Shown: positions 30,508-39,607, counted from the first letter of the stretch. The stretch is DNA of 64,000 nucleotides from Bacillus safensis FO-36b (GCF_000691165.1 NZ_ASJD01000001.1:186001-250000), one strand, 5' to 3'. Notes: generated from the letters alone by a model not told the origin. A program made the numbers and translations.

Positions 30508-31743
30508 ATGGGACTAATTGTACAAAAATTTGGCGGAACTTCCGTTGGGTCGGCAGAAAAAATTCGCAATGCCGCAGAGAGAGTGATCGCTGAACGCGAG
30601 GCAGGACATGATGTGGTTGTGGTTGTATCAGCGATGGGCAAATCAACGGATGTTCTAGTAGACTTAGCGAAAGAACTCACAGACGATCCAAGCAAAAGAG
30701 AGATGGATATGCTGCTCGCAACTGGTGAGCAGGTGACCATTTCATTATTAGCGATGGCGCTCCAAAGAAGAGGTTATGATGCCATTTCCTTTACAGGCTG
30801 GCAGGCTGGTATGAAAACAGAGCATGTACACGGAAATGCAAGAATCGTGGACATTGATGAATCAAGAATAAAAGAGGAATTAAGTGCGGGGAAAGTTGTT
30901 GTTGTGGCAGGCTTCCAAGGAATTGCAGATGACTTACATATCACAACACTTGGCCGCGGCGGATCAGATACGACTGCTGTGGCACTGGCTGCCGCACTAA
31001 AAGCTGATAAATGTGATATTTACACAGATGTACCAGGAGTGTTTACAACAGATCCGCGTTATGTACCATCTGCGCGGAAACTTGCAGGCATTTCATACGA
31101 TGAGATGCTTGAGCTGGCTAATTTAGGAGCTGGCGTTCTGCATCCAAGAGCTGTTGAATTTGCGAAAAATTATCAAGTCCCGCTAGAAGTCCGTTCTAGT
31201 ATTGAAAATGAATCGGGTACGTTAATTGAGGAGGAATCATCCATGGAACAAAATTTAGTCGTCAGAGGCATTGCATTTGAAGATCAGATTACACGTGTGA
31301 CAGTGTGCGGACTTTCAAGCGGTTTAACAACATTATCGACCATTTTTACGACGCTTGCGAAACAGAATATCAATGTTGATATCATCATTCAGTCTGTCAC
31401 AAGCACCAATCAGACGTCGATCTCTTTCTCTGTCAAAACGGATGATTTGTCCAAAACAGTTGAAGTATTAGAAGAATATAAAGGGGCGCTTGGCTACGAG
31501 CAGATTGAGACAGAAAGCAAATTAGCGAAAGTATCCATCGTGGGATCTGGAATGGTCTCAAACCCAGGCGTAGCTGCTGAAATGTTTGCTGTGTTAGCGC
31601 AAAAAGACATTCAAGTGAAAATGGTCAGTACGTCTGAAATCAAAGTCTCAACAGTGGTCGGCCGTGATGATATGGTCAAAGCGGTTGAAGCGCTGCATGA
31701 TGCGTTTGATTTATCAAAGGTGAGCGCCGCTGCTCATTCTTAA
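30508..31743 (+). CDS. lysC: Aspartokinase II alpha subunit, lysine-regulated
   Basis: The 411-residue aspartokinase has an N-terminal kinase domain (LIVQKFGGTSVGSAEKI, TTLGRGGSDTTAVALAAAL) and two C-terminal ACT domains. It phosphorylates aspartate, the first step to lysine, threonine, methionine and diaminopimelate. ATG 30508 is chosen over GTG 30499 for AAAGGGTGG spacing and the family start MGLIVQKFGG. Control is by the lysine riboswitch and by lysine feedback through the ACT domains. Confidence 0.96.
   Translation: MGLIVQKFGGTSVGSAEKIRNAAERVIAEREAGHDVVVVVSAMGKSTDVLVDLAKELTDDPSKREMDMLLATGEQVTISLLAMALQRRGYDAISFTGWQAGMKTEHVHGNARIVDIDESRIKEELSAGKVVVVAGFQGIADDLHITTLGRGGSDTTAVALAAALKADKCDIYTDVPGVFTTDPRYVPSARKLAGISYDEMLELANLGAGVLHPRAVEFAKNYQVPLEVRSSIENESGTLIEEESSMEQNLVVRGIAFEDQITRVTVCGLSSGLTTLSTIFTTLAKQNINVDIIIQSVTSTNQTSISFSVKTDDLSKTVEVLEEYKGALGYEQIETESKLAKVSIVGSGMVSNPGVAAEMFAVLAQKDIQVKMVSTSEIKVSTVVGRDDMVKAVEALHDAFDLSKVSAAAHS
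31243..31743 (+). CDS. lysC: Internal start: aspartokinase II beta subunit
   Basis: An in-frame ATG at 31243 with the excellent ribosome-binding site GAGGAGG eight bases upstream would give a 166-residue protein consisting of the ACT domains only. B. subtilis lysC is known to make such a beta subunit from an internal start at the same place. Confidence 0.8.
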   Translation: MEQNLVVRGIAFEDQITRVTVCGLSSGLTTLSTIFTTLAKQNINVDIIIQSVTSTNQTSISFSVKTDDLSKTVEVLEEYKGALGYEQIETESKLAKVSIVGSGMVSNPGVAAEMFAVLAQKDIQVKMVSTSEIKVSTVVGRDDMVKAVEALHDAFDLSKVSAAAHS

Positions 31744-31750
31744 AAAGGTA

Positions 31751-31788
31751 AAGAGGTGCTCTCATGAAAGAGGGTCGCCTCTTTTTTC
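31751..31788 (+). terminator. Terminator after lysC
   Basis: AAGAGGTG pairs with CGCCTCTT (one wobble) around a loop of about 17 nt, followed by T. Confidence 0.75.
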
Positions 31789-31855
31789 TATATGGAATCG
31801 GCTGAAACGGGCGTAAACCCATTCATTAAGTATGCTATGATAGATGTAGACATAT

Positions 31856-31887
31856 AAAAAAGGCGTGACCTGAAGTCCGCGCCTTTT
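31856..31887 (-). terminator. Terminator after yslB
   Basis: Read on the reverse strand, AAAAGGCG and CGCCTTTT form the stem and TTTTT follows. It lies just beyond the yslB stop. Confidence 0.75.
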
Positions 31888-31897
31888 ATCAAGAGTA

Positions 31898-32341
31898 TTA
31901 GCTAGGGTCTCTTAAATCCCATTTAACGGTTAAAATGACTTTCTCAGCACGCTTTTTCACTTGTTCATAGGATTCAGCCACGTGCTCATTCAGAAGCTGA
32001 ATTTGTTCAGCAATAAAACCCGCTTCCATCTGAAAGCATGGCTCCTTTTGATAGGTGAGTCGATTTGATACTAGTGGACCTTCGAGCTCAAACTCAATTT
32101 CCTGTTTTTTCGAATGGACCATTGTGAGAGTCCCCCATCCGGCATCATGGAAAAATTCGGGGATCTTCTCCCATGACTCTTGAGGAAATTTACGAGCAAG
32201 CAGTTTACCCGCAAAATACATCATAGATGAATGGTCCTGACCAAGAATATCAGGCAGCAGAACTTCGCGTATCAGCTCGTAGGCAAATCCATTGACTTCA
32301 ATTTCTTTTAGCTGTTCTAAGTTAGATTCGAATTTATTCAT
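31898..32341 (-). CDS. yslB: DUF2507 protein YslB
   Basis: The 147-residue cytosolic protein belongs to DUF2507 (V4R-like) and has the conserved core YELIREVLLPDILGQDHSSM and AEQIQLLNEHVAESYEQV. Start ATG 32341 is preferred: on the reverse strand GAGGGGAG lies upstream, whereas a longer start at 32365 would cover that site. It lies between lysC and sdhC as in B. subtilis. Function unknown. Confidence 0.88.
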   Translation of the reverse strand: MNKFESNLEQLKEIEVNGFAYELIREVLLPDILGQDHSSMMYFAGKLLARKFPQESWEKIPEFFHDAGWGTLTMVHSKKQEIEFELEGPLVSNRLTYQKEPCFQMEAGFIAEQIQLLNEHVAESYEQVKKRAEKVILTVKWDLRDPS

Positions 32342-32496
32342 TGTACGGCTCCCCTCTTTCAACAATTTATTATAGCTTATGTGGGCATATGATGACAGAG
32401 TTTTCCCTGAAGTCTAAGAAATTCTTATTGTAGTAAAACGAATTTTGATTTAAAACTTTTAAATTTCGGAAAATTTTAATTTATGTACGCGGTTTC

Positions 32497-32525
32497 TTGA
32501 CGCTTTTTTGACATAGGAGTAAAAT
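32497..32525 (+). promoter_or_regulatory. Promoter of sdhCAB
   Basis: TTGACG at 32497-32502 and TAAAAT at 32520-32525 have a 17-bp spacer. A leader of about 90 nt precedes sdhC. In B. subtilis the sdhC translation start region is a target of the iron-sparing RNA FsrA; that pairing was not tested here. Confidence 0.65.
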
Positions 32526-32624
32526 GAAATTGTCAATAAATTTGAATAAAGTGCTTACAATTGAAAGAAGCGGGGGTAAGACAATTTTCAAGCAATTGCA
32601 CTTTTTTTACTAGGGGGTAAAGTA

Positions 32625-33233
32625 ATGTCGGGGAACAAAGAATTTTTTTATCGGAGATTGCATTCTTTGCTTGGCGTCATTCCGGTCGGTCTATTTTTAA
32701 TACAGCACTTAGTGGTTAACCACTTTGCGACGAATGGACCTGAGGCGTTTAACAAAGCTGCACACTTTATGGAACAGCTTCCTTTCAGATATGCACTTGA
32801 GCTGTTCGTGATTTTCTTACCACTGATCTATCATGCTGTTTATGGGGTGTACATAGCCTTTACGGCACAAAACAACACGTCTCGCTTCAGTTACTTAAGA
32901 AACTGGCTGTTCAGACTGCAAAGGATTTCAGGTATTATCACATTGATTTTTGTCTCTTGGCACGTATGGGAAACACGAATTCAAGCTCAGCTTGGAGCTG
33001 AAGTCAACTATGACATGATGGCGAATATTTTAAGCTCTCCATTTATGCTAGGCTTCTATATTGTCGGCGTTTTATCTACTATTTTCCACTTTGCTAATGG
33101 CTTGTGGTCATTTGCTGTCAGCTGGGGAATTACTGTTTCATCACGCTCACAACGAATCTCCACATATGTGACATTAGGTATATTTATAGCGCTTTCATAT
33201 GTAGGGCTAAGAGCAATTTTCGCTTTTGTTTAA
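32625..33233 (+). CDS. sdhC: Succinate dehydrogenase cytochrome b558 subunit
   Basis: The 202-residue membrane anchor has five predicted helices and the heme-ligand histidines expected in this family (RLHSLLGVIP, QHLVVNHF, YHAVYGVYI, VSWHVWETR). It is a di-heme b-type anchor that passes electrons to menaquinone. The ribosome-binding site is CTAGGGGG. First gene of sdhCAB. Confidence 0.96.
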   Translation: MSGNKEFFYRRLHSLLGVIPVGLFLIQHLVVNHFATNGPEAFNKAAHFMEQLPFRYALELFVIFLPLIYHAVYGVYIAFTAQNNTSRFSYLRNWLFRLQRISGIITLIFVSWHVWETRIQAQLGAEVNYDMMANILSSPFMLGFYIVGVLSTIFHFANGLWSFAVSWGITVSSRSQRISTYVTLGIFIALSYVGLRAIFAFV

Positions 33234-33270
33234 GAGGAAATAGATTAGTAGAAGAGGGAGAGGGGCTACA

Positions 33271-35031
33271 ATGAGTAATTCTAGCATCATCGTTGTCGGA
33301 GGCGGCTTAGCTGGTCTCATGGCAACTATTAAAGCAGCAGAAGCGGGAACAGCTGTTCAACTATTTTCAATCGTACCTGTGAAACGTTCGCATTCTGTAT
33401 GTGCACAGGGCGGAATCAACGGAGCGGTTAATACAAAAGGTGAAGGGGATTCACCTTATGAGCATTTTGATGACACGGTATACGGCGGAGATTTCTTAGC
33501 CAACCAGCCGCCAGTAAAGGCAATGTGTGAAGCAGCGCCGTCCATTATCCATTTACTTGATCGTATGGGTGTTATGTTTAATAGAACACCAGAGGGATTA
33601 TTGGACTTCCGCCGTTTCGGGGGAACACAGCACCACCGTACAGCGTTTGCTGGAGCTACAACAGGCCAGCAGCTATTATACGCACTGGATGAGCAGGTTC
33701 GCCGCTATGAAGTAGCAGGACTTGTCACGAAATATGAAGGCTGGGAATTCCTTGGCGCTGTTTTAGATGACGAGGAAGTGTGCCGCGGGATTGTCGCGCA
33801 GAACTTGACGACAATGGAAATTGAATCCTTCCGTTCAGATGCAGTCATCATGGCAACAGGCGGTCCTGGAATCGTGTTCGGTAAATCAACGAACTCCATG
33901 ATTAACACTGGGTCTGCTGCGTCCATCGTCTATCAGCAAGGTGCGCATTATGCAAATGGAGAATTCATTCAAATTCACCCGACAGCGATCCCAGGAGATG
34001 ACAAGCTTCGTCTCATGAGTGAATCGGCTCGTGGTGAAGGCGGACGTGTTTGGACGTATAAAGACGGGAAGCCTTGGTACTTCCTTGAAGAAAAATACCC
34101 AGCATACGGGAACCTTGTACCGCGTGACATTGCAACGCGTGAAATCTTTGACGTATGTGTCGAGCAAAAGCTTGGCATCAACGGAGAGAACATGGTATAT
34201 CTCGATCTTTCTCACAAAGATCCAAAAGAGCTTGATATTAAGCTTGGCGGAATCATTGAAATCTATGAAAAATTCATGGGTGACGACCCGCGTAAGCTGC
34301 CGATGAAAATCTTCCCAGCTGTTCATTACTCAATGGGCGGATTATGGGTCGATTATGATCAAATGACGAATATCAAAGGTCTATTCGCTGCCGGAGAATG
34401 TGATTACTCAATGCACGGCGGAAACAGACTTGGTGCAAACTCACTTCTTTCTGCGATTTACGGCGGAATGGTCGCTGGACCAAATGCGGTGAAGTACATT
34501 AGCGGTCTTGAAAAATCTGCGGAAGACCTTTCTTCTGCACTATTTGACAGCGCCGTGAAGAAAGAGCAGGAGAAATGGGACAACATCCTCAGCATGGACG
34601 GAACAGAAAATGCCTACGTGCTTCATAAAGAGCTTGGAGAATGGATGACGGATAACGTGACAGTGGTTCGTTACAATGACAAACTCTTAAAAACAGATCA
34701 GAAGATCGAAGAACTAATGGAGCGCTACAAGAAGATCAACATCAATGATACCGCATCATGGAGCAACCAAGGCGCTGCCTTCACACGTCAGCTTGACAAC
34801 ATGCTTCAGCTGGCAAGAGTCATTACGATCGGGGCATATAACCGGAATGAAAGCCGAGGCGCACACTATAAACCGGAATTCCCAGAAAGAAACGATGAAG
34901 AATTCCTTAAAACAACGATGGCTACGTTCAAAGGGAAAAATCAAAAGCCTGCATTCCACTATGAGGACGTCGATGTATCGTTAATTGCACCTCGTAAACG
35001 AGATTACTCGAAGAAAAAGGTGGAGAAATAA
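33271..35031 (+). CDS. sdhA: Succinate dehydrogenase flavoprotein subunit
   Basis: The 586-residue protein has the FAD-binding Rossmann motif IIVVGGGLAGLMA, the covalent-flavin region SVCAQGGINGAVN, the substrate-binding EFIQIHPTAIPGDD and the active-site HRTAFAG / RGEGGRVW pieces. It oxidises succinate to fumarate in the TCA cycle. It is followed one base later by sdhB. Confidence 0.97.
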   Translation: MSNSSIIVVGGGLAGLMATIKAAEAGTAVQLFSIVPVKRSHSVCAQGGINGAVNTKGEGDSPYEHFDDTVYGGDFLANQPPVKAMCEAAPSIIHLLDRMGVMFNRTPEGLLDFRRFGGTQHHRTAFAGATTGQQLLYALDEQVRRYEVAGLVTKYEGWEFLGAVLDDEEVCRGIVAQNLTTMEIESFRSDAVIMATGGPGIVFGKSTNSMINTGSAASIVYQQGAHYANGEFIQIHPTAIPGDDKLRLMSESARGEGGRVWTYKDGKPWYFLEEKYPAYGNLVPRDIATREIFDVCVEQKLGINGENMVYLDLSHKDPKELDIKLGGIIEIYEKFMGDDPRKLPMKIFPAVHYSMGGLWVDYDQMTNIKGLFAAGECDYSMHGGNRLGANSLLSAIYGGMVAGPNAVKYISGLEKSAEDLSSALFDSAVKKEQEKWDNILSMDGTENAYVLHKELGEWMTDNVTVVRYNDKLLKTDQKIEELMERYKKININDTASWSNQGAAFTRQLDNMLQLARVITIGAYNRNESRGAHYKPEFPERNDEEFLKTTMATFKGKNQKPAFHYEDVDVSLIAPRKRDYSKKKVEK

Positions 35032-35032
35032 G

Positions 35033-35797
35033 ATGAGTGAAAAAAACACAATTCAATTCATTATCACACGTCAAGATACAGCAGATGGAAAGCCTTATGA
35101 TGAGGAATTCGAAATCCCCTACCGCCCAAATATGAACGTCATTTCCGCACTCATGGAAATTAGACGTAACCCGGTCAATAAACAAGGTGAAAAAACAACG
35201 GCGATCAACTGGGACATGAACTGTCTTGAAGAGGTGTGCGGAGCTTGTTCCATGGTCATTAATGGAAAACCGCGCCAGTCATGTACAGCCTTGATTGACA
35301 AGTTAGATCAGCCGATCCGTCTTCAGCCGATGAAGACATTCCCGGTCGTGAGAGACTTGCAGGTTGATAGAAGCCGCATGTTCAACTCCTTGAAAAAAGT
35401 AAAAGCATGGGTGCCGATCGATGGCACATATGATCTTGGACCTGGACCAAGAATGCCTGAGAAAAAACGTCAATGGGCGTATGAGCTTTCTAAATGTATG
35501 ACATGTGGTGTCTGCCTTGAAGCTTGTCCAAACGTAAATGATAAGTCTTCCTTTATGGGCCCTGCACCGCTTTCGCAAGTTCGTCTATTTAACGCACATC
35601 CGACAGGTGCGATGAATAAGTCTGACCGTCTAGAAGAAATTATGGGAGACGGCGGTCTTGCGAACTGCGGGAACTCTCAAAACTGTGTGCAGGCTTGTCC
35701 GAAAGGAATCCCGCTGACAACGTCAATTGCAGCACTTAACCGAGATACAACATTACAAGCTTTCCGTAACTTCTTCGGAAGCGATCACGCAGAATAA
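35033..35797 (+). CDS. sdhB: Succinate dehydrogenase iron-sulfur subunit
   Basis: The 254-residue protein has the three cluster motifs: [2Fe-2S] cysteines in CLEEVCGACSM and the following QSC, then CMTCGVCLEACP and CGNSQNCVQACPKGIP for the other two clusters. ATG 35033 with AAGGTGGAG upstream is chosen; an in-frame ATG at 34985 lies inside sdhA. It links SdhA to SdhC. Confidence 0.97.
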   Translation: MSEKNTIQFIITRQDTADGKPYDEEFEIPYRPNMNVISALMEIRRNPVNKQGEKTTAINWDMNCLEEVCGACSMVINGKPRQSCTALIDKLDQPIRLQPMKTFPVVRDLQVDRSRMFNSLKKVKAWVPIDGTYDLGPGPRMPEKKRQWAYELSKCMTCGVCLEACPNVNDKSSFMGPAPLSQVRLFNAHPTGAMNKSDRLEEIMGDGGLANCGNSQNCVQACPKGIPLTTSIAALNRDTTLQAFRNFFGSDHAE

Positions 35798-35860
35798 CAT
35801 CACATTCAGTCCTCTTTGCCAATCATGATGAGTGTTTAAAAGAGGCTGGATGGAACACAA

Positions 35861-35898
35861 AATAAACGCCTCTTCCAATATGGGAGAGGCGTTTATTG
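35861..35898 (+). terminator. Terminator after sdhCAB
   Basis: AATAAACGCCTCT and AGAGGCGTTTATT are a perfect 13-bp stem. The T tract is weak. Confidence 0.65.
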
Positions 35899-35918
35899 AT
35901 GAATAAGGAGATGATGAA

Positions 35919-36380
35919 GTGAGACTTCCATCATATATTGAGGAACCATTTGATGAATGGAGAGCATCTTTTCGATTTTATGTCGAAACGACTGTCCGTT
36001 TTTCAGAAACGGATATGTTCGGCCATATGAACAATGTCACCCCTTTTGTGTATTTTGAAGAAGCACGGATTGCCTTTTTTCAAAAAACAGGAATTGTGGA
36101 TAAACGAATGAAACGTGTGAAAGAGACGATTACAGTCGTGGCAAACCTGCAATGTGATTACATCAAACAGGTGGAGATAGGGGAGCGGCTTCGTGTGTAT
36201 GTAAAGCCAGAAAAAGTCGGATCAAGCTCACTCATCCTTCATTATTTAGGAGAAAACGAAAAGCAGGAACCATGCTTTACAGGCTCAGTCACCATGGTGC
36301 AAATTAATAAAGAAACAGGCGCATCTGTCCCATTTACAGAGGAAGAAAAAGAGACATTTCAAGCTCAACGAAATAAGTAA
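35919..36380 (+). CDS. ysmA: Acyl-CoA thioesterase-like (4HBT) protein YsmA
   Basis: The 153-residue hot-dog-fold protein has the 4-hydroxybenzoyl-CoA thioesterase motif VRFSETDMFGHMNNVTPFVY. The Asp and the HMNN region form the usual active site. Start GTG 35919 has AAGGAGATG upstream. The substrate is unknown. It lies downstream of sdhB as in B. subtilis. Confidence 0.85.
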   Translation: MRLPSYIEEPFDEWRASFRFYVETTVRFSETDMFGHMNNVTPFVYFEEARIAFFQKTGIVDKRMKRVKETITVVANLQCDYIKQVEIGERLRVYVKPEKVGSSSLILHYLGENEKQEPCFTGSVTMVQINKETGASVPFTEEEKETFQAQRNK

Positions 36381-36459
36381 CATAGAGCCCTCATCATCGT
36401 GTAAGCTTCATTTTGTTATAATAAAAGGATCATATCAAGAAGAAACAAAAGGAGAACAC

Positions 36460-37179
36460 ATGAAGATTTTTCAATATGACACCATTGATAGTACAAATAA
36501 TGAAGCAAAAAGGCTTATGCAAAAAGGAGAAAAACCTTCATTTGCTGTCTATGCACATCAGCAGACAGAAGGAAGAGGCAGGCTGGGCAGACCGTGGGAA
36601 ACGCCTGCAGGGAATGTCGCTGTGACCATGACAGTTTTGCCGCCAGAAGAACTCTCCACCCAGTCAACGATCGCTCCGCTGACGGCACTAGCGATCTACG
36701 ATGTACTCAAACCTCTCATCAGGGCTGAGGATCAGCTGGCGATCAAATGGCCAAATGATATTCTCATCAATGAAGCAAAGGTATCAGGCACATTGATTGA
36801 AGCGGACCGTACCGCCATTTATATCGGGGTTGGCATCAATGTGAAGACAAAGCCAGAGCATGTTCCGTACAAAACCATTTGCCTATCAGAGCTTACAGAG
36901 GTAAAAGCTGATCAGCTTGTGAAAGAACTTGCCGCCGCTTTTGAAAAATATCATACACGCTGGAAGAATGAAGGGTTTGAAGCACTCACGGCCCTCTACA
37001 ACAAACGATTATATCGTCTTCATAAACCGCTGCGGATTTCGTTAGACCGTGAAAAACAAACATGGGAAGAGGGCATTTGCTGCGGAGTCAACCGCTACGG
37101 TCATCTCCAGCTCAAAGATGAGAAAGGGCAGATAAAAGCTCATTCTGCCGGAGATATAGATGCACCGCTTCAGCATTAA
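36460..37179 (+). CDS. Biotin--protein ligase lacking the DNA-binding domain
   Basis: The 239-residue protein starts straight at the catalytic domain (IDSTNNEAKRL) with the biotinyl-AMP loop EGRGRLGRPWETP near residue 45, the core LAIKWPNDILINEAKVSGTL near residue 95, and a C-terminal SH3-like cap. It attaches biotin to acetyl-CoA or pyruvate carboxylase biotin domains. Classical Bacillus BirA is about 325 residues with an N-terminal helix-turn-helix; that part is absent, so this copy should be a ligase without repressor function. A -10 TATAAT lies at 36416-36421, and AAAGGAGA precedes the start. Whether a standard birA also exists elsewhere cannot be seen here. Confidence 0.85.
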   Translation: MKIFQYDTIDSTNNEAKRLMQKGEKPSFAVYAHQQTEGRGRLGRPWETPAGNVAVTMTVLPPEELSTQSTIAPLTALAIYDVLKPLIRAEDQLAIKWPNDILINEAKVSGTLIEADRTAIYIGVGINVKTKPEHVPYKTICLSELTEVKADQLVKELAAAFEKYHTRWKNEGFEALTALYNKRLYRLHKPLRISLDREKQTWEEGICCGVNRYGHLQLKDEKGQIKAHSAGDIDAPLQH

Positions 37180-37183
37180 AAAA

Positions 37184-37405
37184 AGCAGACGATATTCTCG
37201 TCTGCTCAGCGTGTAGACAAACCCCTGCATTCGTTGTCAGGTCTGCGCTCCGGTGCTCGCGAATGTCAAATTCGCTCCGCTCCTGTGCTCGTCCTTCCTA
37301 GGGCTGCAAAGGTTTTCTATCACGCTGAAAAGAAGACAAAGGGCTAAAATCAAGATCATTTTAGCCCTTTGTCAACAATCTGAGCAGACGATGTTCTCGT
37401 CTGCT
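37184..37405. repeat. Hairpin-bounded repeat-like intergenic element
   Basis: A 23-nt hairpin (arms AGCAGACGA and TCGTCTGCT) occurs at 37184-37206 and again at 37383-37405 with one base different. Between them CAGCGTG (37207-37213) and CACGCTG (37321-37327) are inverted, and a 16-bp perfect stem with a 7-nt loop lies at 37335-37373. No coding frame is convincing. The nested symmetry suggests a REP/MITE-like element or a double terminator between convergent genes. Confidence 0.55.
37335..37373 (-). terminator. Strong hairpin, probable prpF terminator
   Basis: GACAAAGGGCTAAAAT and its exact complement form a 16-bp stem around CAAGATC. On the reverse strand CTTCTTTT follows, which fits termination of prpF. 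Confidence 0.65.
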
Positions 37406-38536
37406 TTAAGCTTCTCTTTTAATATGAGGCTGAATCACATAGTCTTGTTTTGTGAAAACAACTCCGTCTAGAATTTCTCTTGCCGTTCGAATGACTTTGA
37501 CTCTGTTTTGAGAGATGTCAATTTCCGTTTGCATAATCCCGGCAGGATGCCCAATACGAAGGGTGTCATCTTGACCTTGGAACAGCTGAGAAGGAAGCGT
37601 TTCATCCAGGAAACAGCTGGCTGTCACGCAGACAGAGCCGGTAATGGCAAGTGCTTGGTGCGGTCTTTGCATTGATAGCATACGAACGATGATGTCCATA
37701 TCTTCTGCTCGTCTCAAGATTCCATTTGTATCTACATAATCAGCAGGCTCGCTGATGAGCGCAAGCTTTGGAACAGCTGGAGACTGTAATGTGGCCATTT
37801 CTTTTGGTGCAAAGTGACACATTTCAGCAGCGAGAGAACGGATTTCTTCTAAATCATCCAGTAATTCATCTGTAAACTCTTCAGGTAATTCAGTTCCTTT
37901 TAATTGAATATCCTTGGCACGAATAAAGGCAATTGGATTTGCAATGTCAATGATCGAGATAGGAATCTCTCCAAATTTTGTTTGAATCGTATCCATTTTG
38001 TTTCCAGTCGGAAAGGTTTTACCTGTGACAGCGCCTTCAGGTTTCTCAAAGGATAAATAAATGGGAGAACCGGTTCCTTTTACGCCTGGAATTTCTGCCT
38101 GTCCTTCAAATTTTACTTCCCCATTTTCGACTTCGACCTCTGCCGTAATGACTTTATTTGTATTGGTATTGAGAATACGCACAGTCGTAATGGGCTCAAC
38201 CGCTTGAACAAGTCCTTTAATGATCGCATACGGCCCAACGGCTGATGAGATGTTCCCGCAGTTTCCTTTAAAGTCGACATATCTCTCATTAATACTGACC
38301 TGTGCAAATGTGTAGTTCACATCCACATCCGGGCGTGTGGCTTTATCGATAATGGCCACTTTGCTTGTTAAAGAATTACCGCCGCCGATCCCATCGACCT
38401 GCAGCCGGTCAGGGCTGCCCATAATGTCTAATAGAAATGCCTCGAGCTCATCGTGTTCATATGGTGCATTGTTTGCGTGAATGAATACCCCTTTGCTTGT
38501 ACCGCCTCGCATGATTGTGATTGGAACTTTTCTCAT
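37406..38536 (-). CDS. PrpF-family aconitate/methylaconitate isomerase-like protein
   Basis: The 376-residue protein has the PrpF fold signatures TIMRGGTSKGVFI at the N-terminus, DGIGGGNSLTSKVAII near residue 50, and DFKGNCGNISSAVGPYAI near residue 90 with the conserved catalytic-type Cys. Family members isomerise 2-methylaconitate or trans-aconitate, or act on oxalomesaconate. Start ATG 38536 is chosen because GAGGGTG precedes it; a TTG five codons upstream overlaps that site. It is divergent from a LysR regulator and close to a CitMHS transporter. No AcnD or PrpBCD is visible, so classical methylcitrate function is not supported here. Confidence 0.85.
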   Translation of the reverse strand: MRKVPITIMRGGTSKGVFIHANNAPYEHDELEAFLLDIMGSPDRLQVDGIGGGNSLTSKVAIIDKATRPDVDVNYTFAQVSINERYVDFKGNCGNISSAVGPYAIIKGLVQAVEPITTVRILNTNTNKVITAEVEVENGEVKFEGQAEIPGVKGTGSPIYLSFEKPEGAVTGKTFPTGNKMDTIQTKFGEIPISIIDIANPIAFIRAKDIQLKGTELPEEFTDELLDDLEEIRSLAAEMCHFAPKEMATLQSPAVPKLALISEPADYVDTNGILRRAEDMDIIVRMLSMQRPHQALAITGSVCVTASCFLDETLPSQLFQGQDDTLRIGHPAGIMQTEIDISQNRVKVIRTAREILDGVVFTKQDYVIQPHIKREA

Positions 38537-38671
38537 GACTCTCACCCTCAATTTTTAATGAACTGTTTATCTAACCAAAATGGTAAAGTATAATAAGAAA
38601 TAAGTTAAATACATTATTTTAAGAGAAATCAATAAAAATATTTTATAATTAGTAAAAAAGGAGGGCATACA

Positions 38672-39532
38672 ATGGATGAAAAAGATTGGCGGTTTTTAAA
38701 GGTGCTTTATGAAGAAAAGAACATCACAAAAGCGGCAGAAAAATTATTTGTCTCTCAGCCTGCCTTAAGCTATCGATTGAAACAGCTTGAAGAGGAGTTT
38801 GATATGAAGCTTTTCTTTAAAAGAAAACGAGGAATTGAATTTACATCAGAGGGCGAATACTTGGCTAAATACGCAAATGACATGCTCAAACAGCTGCATC
38901 AAACGAAAGATGGCATGCTCAATATGCAAAAAAAGGTCAAAGGAACGATCCGGTTAGGGGTCTCAAGTAACTTTGCCCAATATAAACTACCAGAAATATT
39001 AAAAGAATTTTCTAAGCAGTATCCACATGTTCAATTTATGGTCAACACAGGCTGGAGCACAAAGGTAATGGATTTATTAGGAACATCAAGTGTGCATTTA
39101 GGGATTTTAAGAGGTGATTATGACTGGAATGGAGAGCGTTTTTTGCTTGATAAAGAGCGTCTTTGCATTATTTCAAAATCAGAGATTCAGCTAAAGGATC
39201 TCCCGAATCTGCCGCTCATTGACTATCATACAGACAGTTCATTAAAACGGCTGATTAACAGATGGTGGCAGGAAACATTCACAATGCCTCCGCTTGTCAC
39301 GATGGAGACAGACCGTCAGGATACATCAAAAGAGATGGTGAAGCATGGTTTAGGCTATGCCATTGTCCCAGAAATTTGCCTCAGACCAAGTGATGAGTTA
39401 TTTGTAAAAGGACTTTCGTATAAAGATGGACAGCCTGTTTTAAGAGATACATGGCTCATGTACCAGCCAGACTCACTTCATTTGTCTGTGGTGAAAGCGT
39501 TCATTGAGTTTTTAAGAAATCAGCAAGGTTGA
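38672..39532 (+). CDS. LysR-family transcriptional regulator
   Basis: The 286-residue LTTR has an N-terminal HTH (LYEEKNITKAAEKLFVSQPA) and a periplasmic-binding-protein-like effector domain from about residue 90 (VKGTIRLGVSSNFAQYKLPE). It is divergent from prpF across an AT-rich 135-bp gap and in line with the CitMHS gene. This is the usual geometry for a regulator of both. The ribosome-binding site is AAAAGGAGGG. The effector is unknown; a tricarboxylate is the natural guess. Confidence 0.88.
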   Translation: MDEKDWRFLKVLYEEKNITKAAEKLFVSQPALSYRLKQLEEEFDMKLFFKRKRGIEFTSEGEYLAKYANDMLKQLHQTKDGMLNMQKKVKGTIRLGVSSNFAQYKLPEILKEFSKQYPHVQFMVNTGWSTKVMDLLGTSSVHLGILRGDYDWNGERFLLDKERLCIISKSEIQLKDLPNLPLIDYHTDSSLKRLINRWWQETFTMPPLVTMETDRQDTSKEMVKHGLGYAIVPEICLRPSDELFVKGLSYKDGQPVLRDTWLMYQPDSLHLSVVKAFIEFLRNQQG

Positions 39533-39607
39533 TTATAAAAGAAATTTATTGAATAAGCGAAAAAATCGATATTTTCATTATAAAAAAAGCTATTATATCC
39601 TTGAAAT

